From positions 2,170,001 to 2,234,000 of the forward strand of contig JAMXDE010000007.1 of the NCBI GenBank assembly GCA_026770025.1: 64,000 nucleotides of DNA, read 5' to 3'. Both the position numbers and the translations under genes were made by a program. Of the stretch, positions 52,120-61,339 are shown piece by piece; positions within the stretch are counted from its first letter, which is position 1, and the number at the start of each line of letters is the position of its first letter. Source of the stretch: Craspedostauros australis. Its lineage: Eukaryota; Bacillariophyta; Bacillariophyceae; Mastogloiales; Achnanthaceae. The notes below the pieces were generated by a model that had not been told where the DNA came from, ran no database searches, and saw only the letters and a program-made list of their open reading frames with translations.

Positions 52120-54116
52120 ATGTACACTGCCCAGGAACAGCAGCAGGAACAGCAGCAGCAACAGAAACAGCCGCCGCAAGCCAGCCAGGGCCAGAAGCGC
52201 AACGTCTATGAGGACTTGAGTCATATGCATGCGACGGCCGCAATCAACCCGCTGCAACAGTACTATGCTGGGAACGCATTCGGCACGAACATGAGCACGA
52301 CGAACGCAGACACCAGCGACAACAGCACGCTTGCCAGCACGGACAGTGGCGGCACCATGATGTGCGACAATGGCTGCAGCGCGGGCACGATCAAGCGGGG
52401 TCGCCACACTCGCAGCTCCGACGCCGCTTCCGCAGATCGGTTCCAGAAAGCATGCGCACCGTCGTGCTTTCCGGGCCTGGCGTCGCCCGATTCCGTCTTC
52501 TCCAGGCGGACCCCGCATCCTGGCGATGACAGCGCCTCGGCCCGGGAGAAGAAGTCGCTGACGGACGGGGAGGTGCTGCAGGCCATGGATCTGCGCTCCT
52601 TGTCGATCGAGGAGAGGACGAAGGCATACGAAGACGTGCACGCCATCTCCACAGTCTCGGCACAGCAGATCACGCGAACGCCGCAGCAGATACAACTCGC
52701 GCTGCAGCAGCTCAGCGACAAGCTCAAGAGCATGCGCTACAAGTCGGCCTACGACACGGCCCTCTTCCTCTACCCTCGCGTCACGCAGAACCAGGACCTG
52801 CGCCTCATGTACCTGCGCGCCGTGGATTGGGACATCGACCAGGCCGCGCGCCGCATCGTCAACTTCTACCAGCACAAGCTGGATCTATTCGGCGTGGCCA
52901 GTTTGGCGCGCTCCCGCGTTGCCTACGACCACGAAATGAGCGACGAGAGGACAGAGCAGGTCCTCAAGCATGGCGCGTTTCAGCTCTTTCCCAATCAGAT
53001 TCGCGACAGGGGGCATCGTCCCGTCTACTTTCAGATGCTGCATCTCCTGCCGGATCCATCCAACGTCAGATGCATGGTGAGTCACAACGAATATGCAAAC
53101 GGTATTCCGATTGGGGTGCTATTCACGTGATGCTATTTTCTGCTGTCACGCAGGAGGCAGTTATCGTGGACTATCTACGACTATGTTGGCTGTGGGCGGG
53201 ACTTTCATTCCGTGAATGCCTTCCCCGTGCAGTGTCACTTGGGTATTCCATGTTTCTTTTGTTTTCCACAACCCCATTCTCATCACTCCCCAACCTCAAC
53301 CGCACCGGTGCCTGTTCTCCTGCATTCGCCGAACAGCTTCGATGCTTCTTCTACGTTCTCATGGCTGGGCTCCAAGAGATGAGCCCAGTGGATCAAGTGA
53401 GAGGGATGGCATGCGTCCTTCTCCTGCTCCAAGGCCCTGACGGCAACGTGCTGCCATCCTGGTTTTGGGACTACCACGTCAAGGCTGTCAGCATCGCAAA
53501 GTCATTGCCCGTCAAAATCGCGTCGTGCCACATGTGCTGCGACTCGCCACACTTCAAAACGCTGGTATCCCTCATGCAGGTGTCGATCAACAAGGAGATC
53601 CGGGTGCGATTCCGCACGTTCTACGGCTCCTACATGGAGTCCATGTATTCGTTGACTTCATTCGGCATCGTCATGAAAACATTTCCGTTGAATAGCCTAG
53701 GCGGGCTCGACGAGGACAAGCACGAGGAACTGTTGAGGTTGAGGCGCGAAAGCGACAGTTGCCAAGACGGCCAGGACAAGCACGTTTCCGACGGCATGTC
53801 CACGAACCAGCAACATGCGCCGATCAATTTCCCTCCGGTCGTTCCACGTGACAATGATGTGCTCTTGGGTCGGGGCAAGCCATTCCAATCGCACAAGGGC
53901 AATGTTCAGCTGACGGCTCTTGTCCACACGAAGTACAAGGCCGCCTACAAGAAGTCATCGGTCAACGAGCGCGTTCAGATCGTGAACACCATCGACATCC
54001 ACATCAAGCAGGAACTTGGGGGACGTTTCTTGAAGAAGACGGCGGATGGACTCGACTGGGTTGTGGTGTCACATGACGAGGCATTGAAGAAGATCAAGAA
54101 TACATTCCGATCCTAA
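52120..54116 (+). CDS. Sec14/CRAL-TRIO-like protein with C-terminal DUF6824, 2 exons
   Basis: Exons 52120-53076 and 53154-54116, split by a 77-bp GT-AG intron in phase 0, encode 639 residues. The N-terminal ~160 residues are Gln/Ser-rich. From about 165 (RTKAYEDVHAIS) to 320 it follows a diatom family whose N-terminal helices resemble the CRAL-TRIO N-domain; LRLMYLRAVDWDIDQAARR corresponds to the Arg-Phe-Leu-Arg-Ala block, followed by KLDLFG. A CRAL-TRIO-like lipid-binding region fills about 320-520, with recognisable SLPVKIASCHMCCDSP and RVRFRTFYGS segments. Residues about 545-635 are a DUF6824 domain (DNDVLLGRGKPFQSHKGN ... GGRFLKK ... ALKKIKNTFR). Sec14 folds carry single lipids between membranes; the role of DUF6824 is not known. 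Exon 2 contains an atypical stretch (about 53215-53320) that could be a second, retained intron. The upstream leader is CAACAA-rich. Confidence 0.8.
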
Positions 54117-54406
54117 TTCGTTTGGAACTTGTTTTGGGGGGAATCACCCTCCTGCAACTCTCTGTGGTGCATTCTTGTCTGGGAAATTGCGAGTACGTAT
54201 GTGTGTGCCTGCCTGTGAAGGACTGCGTCCTGCTAGCATGTCTGCATGGCATGTGAACGATTGTCGAAGACGACTGTTCGGACAGGTTCGTATAGTCGCA
54301 CTATGTGCTTGTGCATGTTGGCATTCAGTTGCTCTATTCATTAATCTCAGTGTTTCGCACCTGTGCTATTTTTAGATCGTCGTCATTCCTCTTTCCCCAC
54401 TCTGCT

Positions 54407-56227
54407 CTAACGAAAGGCCGGCTGCCGCATCGTCTGCTCCGCAGCCAGGAGTTCCAGCAGCAAGCTGTGACGATCTCCCATGCCTGGACGAACAACTCCT
54501 CCTGATCTGGCTGCCAGAGCCGCTGATGCAGCCGCCGCCGCCGTCGCGGACACAGGAGCACCCACTCCCAGTCCGCCTGCTCCGACTCCGGCACCTACGC
54601 CCGCGGTTGCTCCCAATGCCGACTGCAATGCCGCCATCTTGCGAGATGCAGCAAGACGCAGCGCCGCATCCAGAACATCCGACGTGTTCGGCGCAGACAT
54701 CGGCGCGGCCAGCTGGGAAGGCTGCGATGCCAACGCCAGCTGGGCAAGGGCGGATGGATTGCCAGTGCCATTTCCAACAGCAGCGTTGGCAATACCGCCA
54801 GCGGACACACCTGGGGTAGATAGAGCGTCCAGAAGCTGGGCCTTGGCCAATCGAGATCGCAGCTGGGCATCGTTGACTGCCATCAGCTTGAGTAGCTGCG
54901 AGTCTCGCTGTTGCTGTTGCTGTTGTTGCTGTTGTCGCAGCTGGAGCTGCAGCTGTTGCTGCCTCTGATGCTGGAGGGCGAGCGAGGACAGTTGAGATGG
55001 TCTGGATGCTGCTGCTGCTGCTGCCGCAGCTGACAAGCCGGGCAGACCGGACACCCTGAGCGCTGCGAGCCTTGCATCGATGTCAGCTTCTGCCCCAAGC
55101 ATGGCGTTGGGGGCGCTGACACCGGCAGCAGCACCAGTGGCATGACGATGCGTCACCGAGTTGGTGCCGACCGACGAGTCCAGCGATGACGTGCTGAAGG
55201 TAGGGGCCAGGGCGGACTTTTGAATGGAGATCATGCTCACTGGTGGCGCACCTGATTCGCCCATTGCTGCCCCAGCGCCTGCCTGGGCATGGCCGTTGGC
55301 TCCCATGCCCATGCCCATACCTACGCCCATGCCCGCATTCATCTCCACGTCCATGTTGGTCCCAGTGTGGCCCACCAAGCCGGCAGCGCCATCACCATCG
55401 AGCTGCGCTCGGCTGTGGCTGGTGGACACAGAGGCGGAGACAGAACCCGACGTCGATGCCGATGCGGCTGCGGAGAGCCGTCGGGCCCTGCCGTACGATC
55501 TTGGTGCCACGCCGCTCTCGCCGGATGACACCGTGTCAGGGGATCTCGATCTAGACCGTGATCGCATGGACATCGAAGCGGATCGAGCCTTGCTCCTCCT
55601 GGACAGCGGGGCGAAGTGGCCCTGCCCTTGATCCTGGCCTGTACCTGCACCCTGGGATGTGGATGGCGACTGGGATTGCGAGGTGGATTGTCCTGCCTGG
55701 CGAATCAAGTGCCGGAAGGCCTGCTTCGTCTTCTGGACCAGCAGCCGATCATCCTTGATCTCCAGGTACACCTCCGCATCCTCGACCAGGTGGTGATCGC
55801 GCTGGGGATCTGCCAAGGCGGCTGGCATCTCGTGGGCATCCAGACGACGCAGGAAGCGCCCGTTCTGGTTACGGATGTAGGTGACGACCCTCTTGGCCAT
55901 CTTGGTCTTCTCGCCTCGGATGCAGGCTGTCTTGTAGTTGTTGAACTGGTCCTTGATGAGGTTGCGGAAGGTGACGTTGCCGGGGTGGTCGTTGGGGCCA
56001 GTTCCACGTCCGAGAAGGACGTCGTTGGGGAGGATGTGCGTGACGTAGTTGGCCTCCTTGCTCTGCAACGTCCTGTGCATCATCGAGTACGGGTTGACGC
56101 CTCCCTCATTGTTGTCGTTGGTTGCATTAGGTGCATTAGGTGCATCCGTGGTGGTCACAGCCGACATGGCGGTTGCTTCTGTCGCCGTGAGGGAGGGTGG
56201 TAATGTGCTCTTGGAGTGTCCTGTCAT
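54407..56227 (-). CDS. DUF6824 protein with Gln/Gly/Ala-rich tail
   Basis: A 606-residue single-exon frame. A DUF6824 domain occupies residues about 60-175: it starts ILPNDVLLGRGTGPNDHPGN, continues with KMAKRVVTYIRNQNGRFLRR, and ends KTKQAFRHLIRQAG. The remainder is low complexity: Ser/Gln-rich, an Arg-Ser cluster (about 210-232), a Gly-Met repeat (about 300-312), poly-Ala, and a long poly-Gln run near 430-445 followed by Leu/Ala/Gln-rich helices. DUF6824 is a domain expanded in diatoms; its conserved Gly-Arg-Gly and Asn-x-x-Phe pattern suggests a nucleic-acid or protein-binding module, but no function is established. The ATG follows an A/C-rich, CATCAT-containing leader on the minus strand. 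It converges on the Sec14-DUF6824 gene with only 290 bp between stops. Confidence 0.8.
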   Translation of the reverse strand: MTGHSKSTLPPSLTATEATAMSAVTTTDAPNAPNATNDNNEGGVNPYSMMHRTLQSKEANYVTHILPNDVLLGRGTGPNDHPGNVTFRNLIKDQFNNYKTACIRGEKTKMAKRVVTYIRNQNGRFLRRLDAHEMPAALADPQRDHHLVEDAEVYLEIKDDRLLVQKTKQAFRHLIRQAGQSTSQSQSPSTSQGAGTGQDQGQGHFAPLSRRSKARSASMSMRSRSRSRSPDTVSSGESGVAPRSYGRARRLSAAASASTSGSVSASVSTSHSRAQLDGDGAAGLVGHTGTNMDVEMNAGMGVGMGMGMGANGHAQAGAGAAMGESGAPPVSMISIQKSALAPTFSTSSLDSSVGTNSVTHRHATGAAAGVSAPNAMLGAEADIDARLAALRVSGLPGLSAAAAAAAASRPSQLSSLALQHQRQQQLQLQLRQQQQQQQQQRDSQLLKLMAVNDAQLRSRLAKAQLLDALSTPGVSAGGIANAAVGNGTGNPSALAQLALASQPSQLAAPMSAPNTSDVLDAALRLAASRKMAALQSALGATAGVGAGVGAGGLGVGAPVSATAAAAASAALAARSGGVVRPGMGDRHSLLLELLAAEQTMRQPAFR

Positions 56228-57000
56228 TGTGATGGTCTTTGGGGATGGTCTTTGCAGTAGTATTTGCGATGGTTTGAGTTCTTTCTCCGACAGAGTGAGT
56301 ATCTGTTTGAGGAGCAGTGTGTGTTGTTACTCCAGTGCTGTTCCTGCTGCTGTTGATGATGATGATGTTGATGATGTGCGGTATTGTAGTGTTTGGTGCT
56401 GCTGTGTGATTGCGATTCTGGTTGTTTCTGTCTGCATCTGTGATTATGAGAATGGAGGGTGGCGAGAATGGATTCTGAATCTCTTTTCCTTCGCCTCCTT
56501 TCTGTTCTCACCCGTGGAGCTCGTACCGGTGTTAGTACGAGTACGAGCGCGAGTGGCGAAGTTTTCTCCTCCTTCGTCGCTTTTCTTCGTGTCAAATCGA
56601 ATGAGGCCTGCCATCGTCGCTTTCCGACGGTTCAGCGCCCAGCGTGGAGTGCCCAGCGGAGAGTGTTTCCCTCTCATGCGCTTTCTCGTCTGCCTTCCCC
56701 TCCATTGGCCTGTCCGTTGGGACGGCAAGCAGGTAAATGCAGAAGATCTTGCGTCCCTTTGTGCTGCTTTGTGCCGCTTCGTGCGCTTTGTATCGTATTC
56801 TGTCACGTTGCGTCGATGTGTGTGGAAGACCTCGTGTCCGGGACACGCACATCGTGCTGCGAATGTCTGGCGAGACATTGCTCCTTGTGGTAGTGGTTTG
56901 AACAGAACTTTCCGTAGGATGGATCAGTCGCGAGATGTCTTGGATGGGCTTTATCGCACCATGTCTGGCACCTCTTCCCTTGTGCACGACTTGGTACAGC

Positions 57001-57082
57001 TCGTAGTATGTATGGTACTCGTAGTATGTATCGTACTCGTAGTATGTATCGTACTCGTAGTATGTATCGTACTCGTAGTATG
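57001..57082. repeat. 18-bp minisatellite, about 4.5 copies
   Basis: Tandem copies of a unit close to GTATCGTACTCGTAGTAT. The first copy differs slightly from the rest. Confidence 0.85.
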
Positions 57083-59364
57083 CCAGTACGAGCTATGTAC
57101 GACAAATGGCGCTCGCAGGTGCGGAATCAGCCTGTCACCTTGGTTTGCGTTTGTCTTCGCGGTCATGGTGATTGCGGATCTTGTCTTGGTTGGGCCGTGA
57201 ACTTTTGTCACTCGCAACTGTCGCAAGGTGTCGCAAGTCGCTGGAACTGCCCCTGATGTCCGCTCATGTGGTTCCATAGCAGCTGCCTCCTTGTGTTGCT
57301 TCGTCTCCTCGTTCCTTCGTTCGCTGTCGTCTTGCTGTCATCTTGTTGCCACCTCTCTCTTGTCGCATCAATGGTTTGTCACTGATGACAGAGCCCAATC
57401 ATCGGCCGAATTCACTCTTCTGTGCTGTGAGTACGGTTGGTCGGCACTCGATCACATCATTGCTGGAGGCTGGTTATTGGCACCAATGGCTGTCAGCAGC
57501 AGACGCAAGCCAATCTGATCTCCGGTCCGGACATCTTATGCCACCGTTTTGTTGTTTGTTCGGTGTCGTGATCGCTCGAGACATGTGGCGGTCCCTTGTC
57601 TGCATCCTGTGAGAGAACGCAGCTTGTTGTGTGCTTGGTCGATGCAGGGATGTGCTATTTCACAGATCTTTTTGGAACACCAAAAGAGTAACTCCTCGTG
57701 CTCTCAGAGGACGACCACTTCGAAAGAGTTGGATCCCCTGAACATCACCCAATGTCCAGTGGGGATGTTTGGTGCGCTTCGTTGGTGGTGCGTTGTGATC
57801 ACAGCCACACGGCGTCCTCCACAACCGCACGCATGCGTTTGCAGTGCACGCTATTCTGCGAGTGTACTAATACGCACTGTTGCATGCATGGCTGCGTCGT
57901 GGAGTCTTTCATGTGCCGTTGTCCAAGCAAATCAGAAGGTTGGCGCGTGCTTGGGAGTGAGAAGAGCCACAGAGTCCAATCCCCATCCGATCAATGATCA
58001 GAAGACCCAAGAGATGGAACTGAGACAGGCGCGTACGACGCGCTTGTCCTCGTTCTGACACATCCGAGTCACCACACACACACTCGCTGCGCGTACACAT
58101 GCACACATGCACACATGCACACACGCCCAGCGAGCTCTGTCTTGCCGACCATCTTTTTGAGATTCTGTGTGAAGGACGAAGGCAGACCTGATGTGCTCTC
58201 GACCATGTAACGAATACCGAACACGAATGGCTAATGTCCTGCTTTCGCAGCGTTTCTGGGACATTTCGTTACGAAACGAATCTGTGCCAAACGCCCCAAC
58301 AAGAGAGGAAGCGCGAAACATCCGTGCCAAGGAAGCGTCGTCATGCATCCTCCGTGACCACATGGAGGTGGTGGAATGCTGTTCGACATGACACTCAACC
58401 ACCTTCACAAACTTTTGGACAGCTCTCCATTGTTTCATCTGTTCTTGTGATGTTGTATTACTTCTGTGTGTTGGGCAAGACGTGAAAAATGGCAGCGGCT
58501 GCACCATTCTTCTCTTCGTCCAAAAGGTTGTTGCACTTGTTTCGTGATTCTACCCTGTGTTCACAACAGCGGATAAATGTTACAGTTAAGCCCAAGGAAG
58601 CATCACAGTGTCTGCTCAACAACAGCCCATCGCTTTCACCTTGTTCGTGATCTCTTCTTGTCGCTGTGTTCCCGCATTTGACATTCCCGCTGCTAAATGT
58701 GAAATCGCAACGCAACCAGCCCAGGCTTGGGGAGAGATGCATTCGTCTCCTGTCGCAAGTTGTGAATGAAGGATCACGTGTGAAGATCCCGCCAACATGT
58801 TATCGTGCACCGCAATAGGCACTGGCGAATGTGGTGCGAAGCCGACAACTCGCAAAGAGCTGCGAAACTTGGACCTGTGTGGTATGTATCGTACAGCCGC
58901 GTAGTTTGGCAATCCTCTCCAGAATAGTACGACTGCGGGCGGCTGGTCTTTCAATGTTATTGCATACAATAGCACAGCAAAGAAGGTGACTCGCAATCTC
59001 CTTATCCTCTCTCTGTCTCTCTCGAGAGCCGCATAGAACAACACGATACTGGCGAGGGAGAGTTTGTACCATCCATCCAAGAGTACGCTGATGGTATCAT
59101 GCCACATCCAGACCGATCCGCGAATTCATCTGGTGGTAAGGCTACCACGATGGTGGGTTGTGAAGACCTCACATCTGGATGGTGTAGATAGCGGCACGAA
59201 CACGAACTGATGATCGTGAAGGGGGTGGAGGGGTAACCACAGCAGCAGGAGACCTCTCCTACCAGACGTGGTCAGCAAGTCCGATTCTGAGATGCTGGAC
59301 GACAATGGCAGCACCCACGAGCACAGAAACGTCCCCAACGGCAAGGTGAAGAGGTGGTACACAC

Positions 59365-59425
59365 ACCGCGCATACCGCACATGCCGCACATGCCGCAAAT
59401 GCTGCAGGTGCCGCACATTCCACAC
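59365..59425. repeat. 9-bp tandem repeat
   Basis: Five to six imperfect copies of a unit close to CCGCACATG. Confidence 0.7.
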
Positions 59426-61339
59426 GTAAGCTCCGCGCCAGTATGGTCTCGACGGCTTCGTTTTCAGTGATGACGGTGGTGGTAGCATGTGTGGGGTCGG
59501 CCATGGAGAAGGAGTGGGAGGCTTCTCGACGGACGCGGATCGATCCTTCCCAGGGCTGACACTGCCAGCCTACTGGACCAAACATTCGAGACGCGAAGTA
59601 CCAAAACAAGAACATCACCGATTCATAGATCTTGGTGTGGATACGCGCAGACTATAATACACCTATGCGTAGTGTTATGTTCGTACTCGCATGTCAAACG
59701 TGTTCGTTTCAGCAACGGCTTACTTTGGTGGAATGGAGGGAGACGGCTTGCCTCCGGTGAACTCGGACACTTGTTGACGGAATTGATCTCTTGCGGTTGT
59801 GGATCGATTCGTCGGTCGTGCCTGTTGAGGTTTGAAAAAATTGGTCTGTGCTAATGTCAGCACCGACTCAGGCGCAAGAAATAAAGTGAGGCCCCAGGTC
59901 GTTCGCAAAAACTGCTTCGCGTGGGCAGCACCTCGCACACGAGTACGATCGACTACGTGCGATGGAACGTGATGTTGATACTTGTTCGCGAATAAGTGTG
60001 GATCATCTGTGAAGTATAAGGGACGCAATGAAAAACCAGAACCAGAACTCGTGACGCACAAAAACAGTCGGCGCAAATGCGTTTTCTTGTGATGGATGTC
60101 TTTGCGTGGTTGAATTCATCCCAACTTGTGCGCATCAGAAACCTCGAGGAGAACTTCCGCAAGAATAGCGTTGTGATTGGACCACCCACCTCGCCATGCT
60201 CGTGGTCACAGATCGTACATACCAGAGCACGAGTACAACTCCCTATCCTCTTCTCCCGCGCATTTATCGTGCCTAGTATAAACGTTGGAAACATCAAGGC
60301 GTGATTGTCCCCACACGCATCACTGTTTGGGAGGAAACAATCACTGCATCCCTTCACTTCGCTGCAAGGGGCAGAGCATTCGCACGATGTTGCGTTTGCG
60401 GGGTGCGCACCGAAACAGACACGTCCAGGCTGTGCAATGGGAGGCCGTATCAACATGCCTTTGCAGTGTATTCGTTGGTAATCATCACATTCACGTTCAC
60501 ATTCACATTCACGTACACAGACAATATGAGCGGACTGTAGCATGGTAATGTGCGAGTATAGCACTGTAGTAGAGCACGGGGCTGAGCATAAATATGAATG
60601 CATGCCACAGGGACCGGTTCCGCCAGCCCATATCTCATCAGGATCCTTTCATGCCTGAGACCTCATCCAGACTCACCTTGATAGAACAGAATACAATACA
60701 GGGTACTTACTTCAAATAGAGACTGATCAGATCCGACAATGAAGTATGTAGATGGTTGGTATTGTGTGTGTGTGCTCAAGTAGGTGATTAAGTTAATGAA
60801 AGCTGGCCCAATTCTGATCTGTCGAAGTCAGAATTGTGAGCATGAAGAGTGCAATGCAAGATGATGATGATGCAATGAGATTGCACAAGTTTCACACAGC
60901 AATACTGCTGTAAAATGATGCCTTGCACTGTTGCATTCACATGTGGGAGGAAATGCATGTTTGCAAGCACAGAGGTGAAGACAAGATCAGATGGCACGTT
61001 CAGGTCCACGATGACCAGTACTGCCATAATTCTGAAGCTGTGCAATTGAGGACCTCTTATTCAGATCTATTGGATGAACCAATATATCTGAATTGCAAGG
61101 TGTCAACAAGATGGTGTGGAATTGAGGAATCAATATATCTGAATTGCGAGTCAGTCTGTGAGACGAGAAAGCGATCCCACATGGGAGTTGCGGCAATTGC
61201 GGATATCATAACATTACGATTCATCACACACGAAGAGTCTCGTGACTGCATCAGTATTCGTCCTGTGGTACACGAATACCACACGACTCATTCGAATACT
61301 ACCAAGATGAGTGTAGTTGGAGCGTTCGATGTGTTATTA

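Larger units (their letters stand above)
56228..61339. other. gene-poor region with small repeats
   Basis: The first ~200 bases are the leader of the DUF6824 gene. No gene beyond is supported. Open frames on the minus strand at 59126-59618 and 59720-60076 have some protein-like stretches but no family match. The right-hand part, next to the polypurine tract of the edge element (about 60.7-61.34 kb), should be that element's 3' LTR, but its left boundary cannot be set because the partner LTR is outside the window. Confidence 0.4.

Noticed and set aside
56049-57200. Plus-strand frame of 383 residues
   Set aside because: It overlaps the leader and start of the DUF6824 gene antisense and ends in the minisatellite; hydrophobicity comes from the antisense of A/C-rich DNA.
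58616-59107. Minus-strand frame of 163 residues with a hydrophobic start
   Set aside because: No family, no leader and no neighbouring exon fits.
59953-60603. Cys-rich minus-strand frame of 216 residues
   Set aside because: The Cys content is partly due to hexamer repeats; other frames are open too and nothing matches a known Cys-rich family.
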